A stretch of DNA of 38,964 bases, taken from the IMG/VR virus record IMGVR_UViG_3300036766_000289, positions 1-38,964 of that record; one strand, written 5' to 3'. This document shows, one piece after another, positions 20,614-27,266 of the stretch (positions within the stretch are counted from its first letter, which is position 1; each line of letters begins with the position of its first letter). The notes below the pieces were generated by a model, which was given only the letters and a program-made list of their open reading frames with translations, did no database searches and was not told the DNA's origin. The DNA is from a virus. Both the position numbers and the translations under genes were made by a program.

Positions 20614-21196
20614 GCTATCTCAGAAGGCAGCGGCCGACACAACGAAGTATGATGCGCTTGAAGTAGGTCACGCCCTATCTGATGATATTGGCGTGCACCT
20701 ACGTGAATGTATTGAGATACATAAGCCGATCATCAATGAGCCCGAGTTTTGTGTCGTTATGGTGATAGCGAAAGATCCTCTCATCGCGAATCTCATGCGA
20801 CGCAAGTTTTATTGCTGGCCTTATCTTCCCAGCCCACGCCCTAACCAGGCTGTATTTCTATACAACCGAGGGAAAGACGACATCACGAAAAGACTATGGG
20901 TTTTGCCCTCTGATATGGTTATGGCCGAACTTGCTGGTACTAGTATCATCGTCCATAAACGCTATCAGACTATGCAAGCATGGTCCGTAGCGTTCTATAA
21001 GGGCACATTCTGGGAATATATCCGCCATGAGCATGATATAAGAATGCCGTCCGAGCATGAATATTTCCTAGCGAACCGCGAGAAACTCATCGAGGCGGGA
21101 TGTAAGGTCCCTAATGCGGCTATGGCCAATCCCTTTGATTTCAGTAAGGTCTCGATCGAAAAGATCGTAGACACGAAGACAGCCATTGCTAATTAA
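20588..21196 (+). CDS. Conserved head-module protein, 202 aa
   Basis: Lies between portal and scaffold. Sequence blocks F-C-V-V-M-V-I-A-K-D-P-L-I-A-N-L-M-R-R-K-F-Y and L-W-V-L-P-S-D-M-V-M-A-E-L and a final N-P-F-D-F-S-K-V are well ordered but I do not know the function. ATG at 20588; an adjacent TTG is possible. The last 129 bases are overlapped by a minus-strand gene. Confidence 0.65.
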   Translation: MHQRQTAGELSQKAAADTTKYDALEVGHALSDDIGVHLRECIEIHKPIINEPEFCVVMVIAKDPLIANLMRRKFYCWPYLPSPRPNQAVFLYNRGKDDITKRLWVLPSDMVMAELAGTSIIVHKRYQTMQAWSVAFYKGTFWEYIRHEHDIRMPSEHEYFLANREKLIEAGCKVPNAAMANPFDFSKVSIEKIVDTKTAIAN

Positions 21197-21349
21197 AACG
21201 CTCTCTATTACTTTCGGGAGACATAACACACCTATAGGAGCGTCGCCGTACATATATGAAATGGTTTTACGATAGCCTTCGATGCTCTCTAGTAGTCTCT
21301 TGTGTATGTTATGAATCTCTGATTTTAAAATTTCGTCATTATCTTTCAA
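21068..21349 (-). CDS. Helix-hairpin-helix protein resembling RNA polymerase alpha CTD, 93 aa
   Basis: TTG start with a perfect AGGAGG five bases upstream on the minus strand. Residues about 38-92 (I-G-V-L-C-L-P-K-V-I-E-S, then R-V-Y-D-L-F...L-T-E-I-K-G-I-G-H-S-R-I-R-D-L-T-S-R-L-D) follow the helix-hairpin-helix pattern of the polymerase alpha C-terminal domain. It runs against the late operon and overlaps the end of the 20588 gene. DNA or polymerase binding is inferred. It also explains the gap before the scaffold gene. Confidence 0.6.
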   Translation of the reverse strand: MKDNDEILKSEIHNIHKRLLESIEGYRKTISYMYGDAPIGVLCLPKVIESVLISNGCLRVYDLFDRDLTEIKGIGHSRIRDLTSRLDEFLAVR

Positions 21350-21365
21350 AGGAGCCTCCTAGATG
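21350..21365. promoter_or_regulatory. Palindromic ribosome site shared by divergent genes
   Basis: AGGAGCCTCCT reads as AGGAG on plus, before the scaffold ATG at 21363, and as AGGAGG on minus, before the TTG at 21349. One short palindrome thus serves both starts. Confidence 0.55.
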
Positions 21366-22091
21366 AATCCTGAGCCTCAAGTTACCCAAGAAGCGCAAAT
21401 TGCGCCAGCACAAAATGATACAGCCGCAACGGCGGTTGCTACGCCATCCGTAGAAACGGTGGAGACAGATAAAGATATCAACTGGAAAAAATTTCGTGAA
21501 CAACGTGAGCTTGATAGGAAGGCACGAGAGGCTGCGGAGAAGATGGCGGCAGAAGAGAGAGCGAGAAGCGAAGCGACGATCGCTGCGATGAATAGTTTAT
21601 TAAGCAAGAATCAGCCTCCACAACAAGCTTACGAGCAGGTTGACGAGTCACAAGATGAATTTATTTCCAAACGAGTTGATGCGATATTAGCTAAAAAAGA
21701 GGCTCAAGCAGCGCGTGAAAGGGCTGAAAGAGATATAAAAGAACTCCCAGAGCGTCTACAAGCCAATCTTCCCGATTTTCATCAAGTGTGTAAGTCGGAC
21801 AATCTTGACTATCTCGAGTATCATTATCCTGAAGTGGCTGTACCTTTCAAACATATGGTAGAGGGCTATGAGAAGTGGCAAGCCATCTATCGAGCAGTCA
21901 AGCGATTTGTTCCTAATACGGATGTCCAAAAAGAAATACGCAAAGCTGATCTCAACTCTCAGAAGCCTCAATCCATGTCCAGCCCTGGCACCTCACAAGC
22001 CACTAACAACACGCCTGCTGTTAAGCTTGATGAGGGTAAGAGGGCTGCCAACTGGGCTAGGATGCAGAAAGTGATGAATCAATTGACTTAG
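21363..22091 (+). CDS. Scaffolding protein, 242 aa
   Basis: Position between portal and capsid and composition fit: Gln/Ala-rich disordered start, a long charged helix (R-E-Q-R-E-L-D-R-K-A-R-E-A-A-E-K), a second helical part (K-K-E-A-Q-A-A-R-E-R-A-E-R) and a basic C terminus (E-G-K-R-A-A-N-W-A-R-M-Q-K-V) that would bind coat protein. Such proteins guide procapsid assembly and then leave. Confidence 0.75.
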   Translation: MNPEPQVTQEAQIAPAQNDTAATAVATPSVETVETDKDINWKKFREQRELDRKAREAAEKMAAEERARSEATIAAMNSLLSKNQPPQQAYEQVDESQDEFISKRVDAILAKKEAQAARERAERDIKELPERLQANLPDFHQVCKSDNLDYLEYHYPEVAVPFKHMVEGYEKWQAIYRAVKRFVPNTDVQKEIRKADLNSQKPQSMSSPGTSQATNNTPAVKLDEGKRAANWARMQKVMNQLT

Positions 22092-22428
22092 CCTTTGATT
22101 CTCTCATTTCTCTAAAGATTTCGGGACGTGATGGAGCTTCTTCAGAAGGAAGTTCCATTATTTCCCAAATTTGTCTTAACTTCAATTCATGAGCTAAAAT
22201 ATAATCTGAGTGATTTTTGTTATTTAAATCAAATCCCTTTAACCCCTCTATCATTACATCATTCCAATCTTTATACTTAATATTTTGACTAAGGACTATC
22301 TCTGATACAGAATCTATTTTATTACAAATTAATTTAATTCTTGTGTTATCAAGAACGAATCCATAAGTAAAAATCAGGTTTGCGACCAGCTGCAAAGTTA
22401 TGAGTGATCCGATAATAATATTTTTCAT
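22057..22428 (-). CDS. Membrane-anchored protein, 123 aa
   Basis: Residues 4-26 are a signal anchor (I-I-I-G-S-L-I-T-L-Q-L-V-A-N-L-I-F); the rest is polar and helical. GAGGT seven bases upstream, and the ATG overlaps the TGA of 22425-22601. The 3' end runs 35 bases into the scaffold gene on the opposite strand. Last gene of a minus cassette; function unknown. Confidence 0.6.
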   Translation of the reverse strand: MKNIIIGSLITLQLVANLIFTYGFVLDNTRIKLICNKIDSVSEIVLSQNIKYKDWNDVMIEGLKGFDLNNKNHSDYILAHELKLRQIWEIMELPSEEAPSRPEIFREMRESKAKSIDSSLSAS

Positions 22429-22601
22429 TTTCTAACCTCGCGAATCAGGTCGTAAAACATTGTGTAAAGCGTATCGATGCGAGCATTGGCTGCATCGGTC
22501 CTTTCAGCCTGACATTTGATATCAGCCTGCACCTCTCGATGTATGTAGTAAGCACTTCCAAACATCGATCCTATGATCATTAAAACTTGTAACCAGTCCA
22601 T
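22425..22601 (-). CDS. Single-TM protein, 58 aa
   Basis: Perfect AGGAGG five bases before the ATG. Membrane segment at residues 4-20 (L-Q-V-L-M-I-I-G-S-M-F-G-S-A), then an amphipathic helix with A-E-R-T-D-A-A-N-A-R-I-D-T-L. Holin-like in size, but unproven. Confidence 0.6.
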   Translation of the reverse strand: MDWLQVLMIIGSMFGSAYYIHREVQADIKCQAERTDAANARIDTLYTMFYDLIREVRK

Positions 22602-22614
22602 TATATCCTCCTAA

Positions 22615-22671
22615 TCAATCCATAAAATAAATAAAAGCTACAATAAAAAAAGCCAACATAACCATATACAT
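22615..22671 (-). CDS. Possible 18-aa membrane peptide
   Basis: The ATG overlaps the TAA of 22671-22910 (TAATG), and the frame M-Y-M-V-M-L-A-F-F-I-V-A-F-I-Y-F-M-D is entirely hydrophobic up to the final Asp. It ends just before the AGGAGG of the next gene. It may be a genuine micro-protein or chance in AT-rich DNA. Confidence 0.35.
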   Translation of the reverse strand: MYMVMLAFFIVAFIYFMD

Positions 22672-22910
22672 TAGTATCCATACTTATAGTAACGATTCAT
22701 AGTTTGCTGTTGTTGAACTTGCTGTCTTTGCAATTCCAATTGTTGTCTCTGTATCTCCATCTGCTCTTGCTGCATATTGAAATTGTTAACCATCTGTCTT
22801 TCATATGGAGTAGCATTTGCTGGGGCACGATTGACGTATTGAATCGCTGAAACCTCATTGATTTGAGATAAAGCAACCGCTAAAATTATGAATGTAAGTA
22901 ATTTTTTCAT
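22671..22910 (-). CDS. Secreted Gln-rich protein, 79 aa
   Basis: Signal peptide ending V-S-A at residue 22, then a long Gln-rich helix (Q-Q-E-Q-M-E-I-Q-R-Q-Q-L-E-L-Q-R-Q-Q). Start coupled to the previous TAA (TAATG). Probably periplasmic and coiled-coil; a spanin-like or exclusion role is possible. Confidence 0.6.
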   Translation of the reverse strand: MKKLLTFIILAVALSQINEVSAIQYVNRAPANATPYERQMVNNFNMQQEQMEIQRQQLELQRQQVQQQQTMNRYYKYGY

Positions 22911-23089
22911 TATTTTTTAACCTCTTTAACCAGGTTGATGAATTCCTTGTAAAGGTTATCGCTTCGTTGCGATTGTGTCTGTATTTGTGTCTGTATGCTA
23001 ATGAATACGGCGAGTATAGCTACGATCTCACCTATCAAAAGTCCATTCGTAACCCATATGCCTTTAGGGGCTGATTGTTGTTTTTCCAT
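22910..23089 (-). CDS. TM coiled-coil protein, 59 aa
   Basis: GGAGG five bases before the ATG at 23089 decides this start over the ATG 12 bases earlier. Membrane segment at residues 11-32 (W-V-T-N-G-L-L-I-G-E-I-V-A-I-L-A-V-F-I-S-I), then a short helix. First gene of the minus cassette. Confidence 0.6.
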   Translation of the reverse strand: MEKQQSAPKGIWVTNGLLIGEIVAILAVFISIQTQIQTQSQRSDNLYKEFINLVKEVKK

Positions 23090-23131
23090 TATAACCTCCA
23101 TGTTATGCTTTCATCATACCATAACCACTAC

Positions 23132-23137
23132 ATTATA
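23132..23137 (-). promoter_or_regulatory. -10 element for the minus membrane cassette
   Basis: TATAAT on the minus strand, about 30 bases before the first ribosome site. No good -35 is seen at 17 bases. Confidence 0.4.
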
Positions 23138-23200
23138 AGCAAGTTAAATAAAATGTTGCCTAAATCATTGCTATTTGGTAGCTTGCAATTAGCTGATATC

Positions 23201-23275
23201 TGGTTTCGCTAACCACGGGCTGACTAACATACGATTTGCCCCTCGTAGGCTAATGACGTTCACCCTGCCAAGTGA
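23201..23275 (+). promoter_or_regulatory. Capsid-gene leader with three small hairpins
   Basis: TGGTT/AACCA (23201-23215), TACGA/TCGTA (23230-23247) and TCAC/GTGA (23260-23275) lie between the minus cassette and the capsid ribosome site GAGGT. Each is weak alone. A leader controlling abundant capsid expression is possible; no clear promoter was found. Confidence 0.3.
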
Positions 23276-23304
23276 GCAAAATTATTAACTTATGAGGTAC
23301 AATC

Positions 23305-24273
23305 ATGTCATTCCCATCCGGAATAACAAACATCAACAATATGGCCCCAGAATTGCCTGTACAGGCGTCTGAGGACCTATTGTCGACTCCAATGTTTAAC
23401 TTGATCCACTCCTTTGGAGTAGATCTACACCATGCCGAAGCCTATATCGGTAAAACAACTCGTATGTCTCGCTTTGAGCGCCTATCGACAGATGGCGGCC
23501 AACTTGATGGCTCGGGTATCGATCCAGCGTCTGAAGTTCCTGTACGTAGCGATATCGATGCTACAATGGAAATCTACGCTAAATCTATCGTTACCAACGA
23601 ACAAGTAGTCTTGTATGAAAACTCCAAGACACTCACTAAGTTCACAGCTCTTCTTGGGCAGTGGCTCCGTGAAAAAGAAGACTTGCTCATGCGTGACTTG
23701 TTTGCTAGCTCGGTATCCTATATCAACGCCACAGGCGGTTTGAACGGGGATCAGCCAAGCAATATCAGCAGAAATGACGTCAATAACATAGAAAGAATCT
23801 TGCTCGGCAACGATGCTAGAACGATGTTAACTAGTGTAGAAGCGACTAGAATGATTGGTACAGCAGGCGTAAGAGATGCTTTCATAGCTCTTGCCAATAC
23901 GAACCTATCAAGCGATCTGCAAAACGTTCAAGGGGTATTGCTGAAAAATGCTTATCCTACTCAAGAAGGGTTGAGACCAGAAGAGTATTGCTCGATCTCG
24001 CGCTTTAGATTCTTCGTCTCTTCGAAAGGGGCAAAAATCCCTGGCGCTTCGACACTCGGCAATACAGTCTATACGATCCCTATGTATGGTCTAGAAGCCG
24101 CTGCTAAAATAGAGCAGAACAACTATACAGCTGTAATTGGCTATCGCCCACCATGGGTTGTATCGTCGGTTGCACAAAACAGCCAACTCTATGCGAAGTT
24201 CGCGATTGCTCGTGCAATCACTAACCAAAACTGGATATCTGGCTTGAACGTAACAACTGCGCAAGCATCATAA
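23305..24273 (+). CDS. Major capsid protein, 322 aa
   Basis: Follows the scaffold module, has GAGGT six bases before the ATG and a size normal for HK97-fold coats. Blocks such as T-T-R-M-S-R-F-E-R-L, E-N-S-K-T-L-T-K-F-T-A-L-L-G-Q-W-L-R-E-K-E-D and the C-terminal I-A-R-A-I-T-N-Q-N-W resemble the N4 gp56 coat family. The assignment rests on order, length and this pattern. Confidence 0.75.
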   Translation: MSFPSGITNINNMAPELPVQASEDLLSTPMFNLIHSFGVDLHHAEAYIGKTTRMSRFERLSTDGGQLDGSGIDPASEVPVRSDIDATMEIYAKSIVTNEQVVLYENSKTLTKFTALLGQWLREKEDLLMRDLFASSVSYINATGGLNGDQPSNISRNDVNNIERILLGNDARTMLTSVEATRMIGTAGVRDAFIALANTNLSSDLQNVQGVLLKNAYPTQEGLRPEEYCSISRFRFFVSSKGAKIPGASTLGNTVYTIPMYGLEAAAKIEQNNYTAVIGYRPPWVVSSVAQNSQLYAKFAIARAITNQNWISGLNVTTAQAS

Positions 24274-24283
24274 GGAGGAGATC

Positions 24284-25294
24284 ATGCCATTTACTATTGT
24301 GACTCAAGGGTCATTCATATCAGCTGGTGCAGGGGTAAAGATCCCAGTTCCAAGTTCCGCTGATTATTTTGTTACAACTAACCTTACTCAAATGCCATTG
24401 GCTCCAGCTACTGGTGTCGTCATTAGAGGAGAATGGTTCAAAACATATACAGCGGCAAATGATGGTATTCGTTGGAAAAAAACAAATAGCACTAATGCTT
24501 TGTTAATCGATACATTTGCCACATCAACGGCTTCTAACGGCTTTACCTATGTCTCTACGGCTCCAGTAGTCGAAGCGGCTGTAACGGGTACAACCATTTC
24601 ACAAGCAGCTGGTGCAGTTTGTGCAGTTACCAATACATACTCAGATGGCGATAGAGTAAGAATCTACAACGCCGTAGGGATGCATCAAATTGATGGGATG
24701 GATTTCACCATTTCATCCACTTCAGGCTCAGGGTTTACGATCCTAGGTCTTGATTCAAGTGGTTTCGCTGCCGCTGCTACGGCTTTCACCGTTCGCAGAA
24801 TCAGCAAACTTGATGCAGTTGAGCCAAGAGCTATCTTTGTGACAGGAGTCACTAAAGCAACAAGCGCGGTCGTAACAACGTCCACTACTGTTGACTATGT
24901 AATTGGTCAGAAAGTTCACTTCGTCGTTCCTTCTGGAATGGGGATGCCTGAATTGAGCCAATTAACAGGGACTATCACAGCCATTGGTACCTATGCGACG
25001 AATGCGACATACAACATCACTGTTGATATCGACTCGACAAACTTCACCACATTCGCTTTCCCAGCAAACACAGCGACGCCAACATCCCAATTGTTTGCGA
25101 CATTTGCTCCTGCTGGACAGAGCGTCACATTTAACCCTGTTACAGGGGTTCAAACAGGATACAACTTCAACTATGCACCGTTCCATACTGGGGAATTCAC
25201 ACCCTATATGTATCTGGCTGGAGGCGCTCAGTCTCCTGCTGGTGCTAACTTGGACCGTATCATGTGGCAAGCGTACAAGATGGAAAATAGCTAA
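24284..25294 (+). CDS. Virion decoration/vertex protein, 336 aa
   Basis: Strong AAGGAGGAG before the ATG, directly after the capsid gene. Thr-rich beta protein. A central G-D-R-V-R-I-Y-N...G-M-x-x-I-D-G segment recalls the FCCH-like beta domain common in phage tails, and residues about 200-290 (Y-V-I-G-Q-K-V, G-M-P-E-L-S-Q-L-T-G, I-D-S-T-N-F) match the protein at 25343. A terminator follows, consistent with high expression. Confidence 0.7.
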   Translation: MPFTIVTQGSFISAGAGVKIPVPSSADYFVTTNLTQMPLAPATGVVIRGEWFKTYTAANDGIRWKKTNSTNALLIDTFATSTASNGFTYVSTAPVVEAAVTGTTISQAAGAVCAVTNTYSDGDRVRIYNAVGMHQIDGMDFTISSTSGSGFTILGLDSSGFAAAATAFTVRRISKLDAVEPRAIFVTGVTKATSAVVTTSTTVDYVIGQKVHFVVPSGMGMPELSQLTGTITAIGTYATNATYNITVDIDSTNFTTFAFPANTATPTSQLFATFAPAGQSVTFNPVTGVQTGYNFNYAPFHTGEFTPYMYLAGGAQSPAGANLDRIMWQAYKMENS

Positions 25295-25300
25295 GAATCG

Positions 25301-25333
25301 AATCGTGGGGACTAAATATCCCCACGATTTTTT
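25301..25333 (+). terminator. Strong rho-independent terminator after capsid genes
   Basis: AATCGTGGGGA and TCCCCACGATT pair perfectly over 11 bases around CTAAATA, with TTTT immediately after. It would raise capsid transcripts over downstream genes. Confidence 0.9.
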
Positions 25334-25342
25334 AGGAGATGG

Positions 25343-25729
25343 ATGTCAGCAAATACATATCTACCAGGCACCATTGCGATACCCAGCTCTTTGCTGATCG
25401 TCGTCATGACAAATGCTTTTCCTATGGTAGTTACTGTATCTGTTCAGACTGCGAAAGCCTCCGATACCTACATTGTGGGTCAACTTGTGCGCCTGACAGT
25501 TCCGTACAATTACGGGATGTTTCAGGCGGACAACTTGACAGCGCAAATCATAGCCGTAAATGGCTTAACCTTGACTCTTGATATAGATTCTCGAGGCTTT
25601 GATGCCTTTGTGATACCGCCCTCAGGGGAACAACCCGCAAGCTTAGCACCGGCGGGAAGTAGAAATTTGCAGTTAGACAACACAACGACTCAGGTCCCTT
25701 TTCAGTCGTTGAACAACGTAGGAAATTAA
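25343..25729 (+). CDS. Virion protein related to the C-terminal part of 24284, 128 aa
   Basis: AGGAG four bases before the ATG. Y-I-V-G-Q-L-V-R-L-T-V-P, Y-G-M-F-Q-A-D-N-L-T, D-I-D-S-R-G-F and A-S-L-A-P-A-G correspond to segments of the preceding protein, so the two probably arose by duplication. N-terminal Y-L-P-G-T-I is typical of this phage family. Likely structural. Confidence 0.7.
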   Translation: MSANTYLPGTIAIPSSLLIVVMTNAFPMVVTVSVQTAKASDTYIVGQLVRLTVPYNYGMFQADNLTAQIIAVNGLTLTLDIDSRGFDAFVIPPSGEQPASLAPAGSRNLQLDNTTTQVPFQSLNNVGN

Positions 25730-25730
25730 C

Positions 25731-26150
25731 ATGACCGTAGTAATGTGCACCGCCTCGGGCGAGCAACATGGACTTATCAACACATTAGCTAATTCAGTCC
25801 CTTTTGATGATTTCAAAAGCATGAAGCCTGAAGTAAAAGCCAAATGTGAGAAAGCTAAAAAGGAAGATAATCGCATGGTTAAGGCGCGATATATCAATCA
25901 TCGTGGACGTCATGAGCGTCTATCGAAACCCTATTGCCGTTGGTCAGGAGACCCTATCCTACAGTATCATTTGATACCTGGAAATACGTACGATCTTCCT
26001 CTCGGATTCATAAACGAAGTCAATGCGGTTAGGATTCCTAAGCGGAGTGGCCTAGTTAGCGTAGATGGAGATGAACTAAATAACGGAACTCCCCTAGATA
26101 AAGACACTGCTGGGGAAGCGGTTCATGAACTCGTGCCCACAAGTTTTTAA
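25731..26150 (+). CDS. Conserved virion-module protein, 139 aa
   Basis: AGGAAATT before the ATG. Conserved-looking blocks A-R-Y-I-N-H-R-G-R-H-E-R-L-S-K-P-Y-C-R-W-S-G-D-P and Y-D-L-P-L-G-F-I-N-E-V-N. Function unknown; the basic N-terminal helix (E-V-K-A-K-C-E-K-A-K-K-E) may bind DNA. Confidence 0.65.
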   Translation: MTVVMCTASGEQHGLINTLANSVPFDDFKSMKPEVKAKCEKAKKEDNRMVKARYINHRGRHERLSKPYCRWSGDPILQYHLIPGNTYDLPLGFINEVNAVRIPKRSGLVSVDGDELNNGTPLDKDTAGEAVHELVPTSF

Positions 26151-26154
26151 CCCT

Positions 26155-26171
26155 GTAAAGCGGATTTACAT
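26155..26171 (+). repeat. Small hairpin before the adaptor gene
   Basis: TGTAAA and TTTACA pair around GCGGA directly before the ATG at 26172, where no good ribosome site is seen. It may affect initiation. Confidence 0.35.
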
Positions 26172-27266
26172 ATGACGATCTCACCTGCCGACTCGACAGT
26201 CGTAGCCATAAGAAAGAAAGTGCGAAGGCTTACCGCCTCGGCAAGTGAGAACGCTTTGACTACAGCCGATATTGATCAATATATTAACACATTCTACTCT
26301 CAGGATTTTCCCTACGGGATCAAGATAGACCAGATGCGTAACGTCTATACTTTCTTCACAGAGCCCTATAGGGACCGCTATCCGCTCGATGTGAACTATA
26401 ACCAGGGCGTCAGAGCTCCGGTATACGTTGAAGGCATCCAGGGCAGTTTTACGAAGGAAAGACAACAGTTCTTTAACGTCTGGCCTAAATTCCCAACCAA
26501 ATGGCAGCCAATTTCCGGGGATGGTGTAACGACCGCTTTTAGCTTTACAGTGCCAGCCCCCTTTCTCAGCCGCGAGGTAGTCCTTGGAGGAGTAGACATA
26601 AACGGTAATGCCATATCTGTCAACGATGATGGCAATGGCAACCTACAGCTTCAGGTGCCCAATCCTGTCATTTCAGTTCCTATCCAGTATAATCCTCCCG
26701 TCTCTAATGCTCCCATACCTGGTATGAAAAATCTAAATACCGCCAACCCTGGGCTCAACAATGTCAACACTCAGACGAATGATCCCTCTGTTGTTCCTTA
26801 TCCGGGTGGTATCGGTACCGTAGACTATGTTACCGGACTATTTAACATCAATTTCCCTGTGGCTCCAGCAGCAGGCACGCAAATGACGCTGTGGGTATCA
26901 CAATACCAACCCGGAAGACCCTATAGCCTACTTTTCTGGAACAACGAGTTTACCATTCGACCCGTACCTAAAGAGATCCATAAGGTCGAGGTGGAAACAT
27001 TCCTAACGCCAGTCCAATTCATGCAGACTACAGATGTCCCTATCCTCAATCAATGGTGGCAGATAATCGCCATAGGAGCCGCTATAAAGGTCCTAGAAGA
27101 TCGTCAAGATATGGAAGGCGTACAAAATCTTGTCATTCTTTATGATCGTCAAGAGGATCTAGTTTTAGAGCGTCAGGGAGTAGAAGAGATTTTCCAGCCA
27201 AATGTTACAATGTTCAACAGTTCGACGACAGCCTATGGCGGAATCGGCGGGATAGGTTATTGGTAA
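26172..27266 (+). CDS. Head-tail adaptor/tail accessory protein, 364 aa
   Basis: N-terminal helical part (I-R-K-K-V-R-R-L-T-A-S) and C-terminal helices (I-I-A-I-G-A-A-I-K-V-L-E-D-R-Q-D) around a beta insertion of residues about 110-240, directly before the gp10-like tail hub. This position and the helical ends match the P22 gp4-type adaptor. The beta insertion is large for that group. Confidence 0.6.
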   Translation: MTISPADSTVVAIRKKVRRLTASASENALTTADIDQYINTFYSQDFPYGIKIDQMRNVYTFFTEPYRDRYPLDVNYNQGVRAPVYVEGIQGSFTKERQQFFNVWPKFPTKWQPISGDGVTTAFSFTVPAPFLSREVVLGGVDINGNAISVNDDGNGNLQLQVPNPVISVPIQYNPPVSNAPIPGMKNLNTANPGLNNVNTQTNDPSVVPYPGGIGTVDYVTGLFNINFPVAPAAGTQMTLWVSQYQPGRPYSLLFWNNEFTIRPVPKEIHKVEVETFLTPVQFMQTTDVPILNQWWQIIAIGAAIKVLEDRQDMEGVQNLVILYDRQEDLVLERQGVEEIFQPNVTMFNSSTTAYGGIGGIGYW

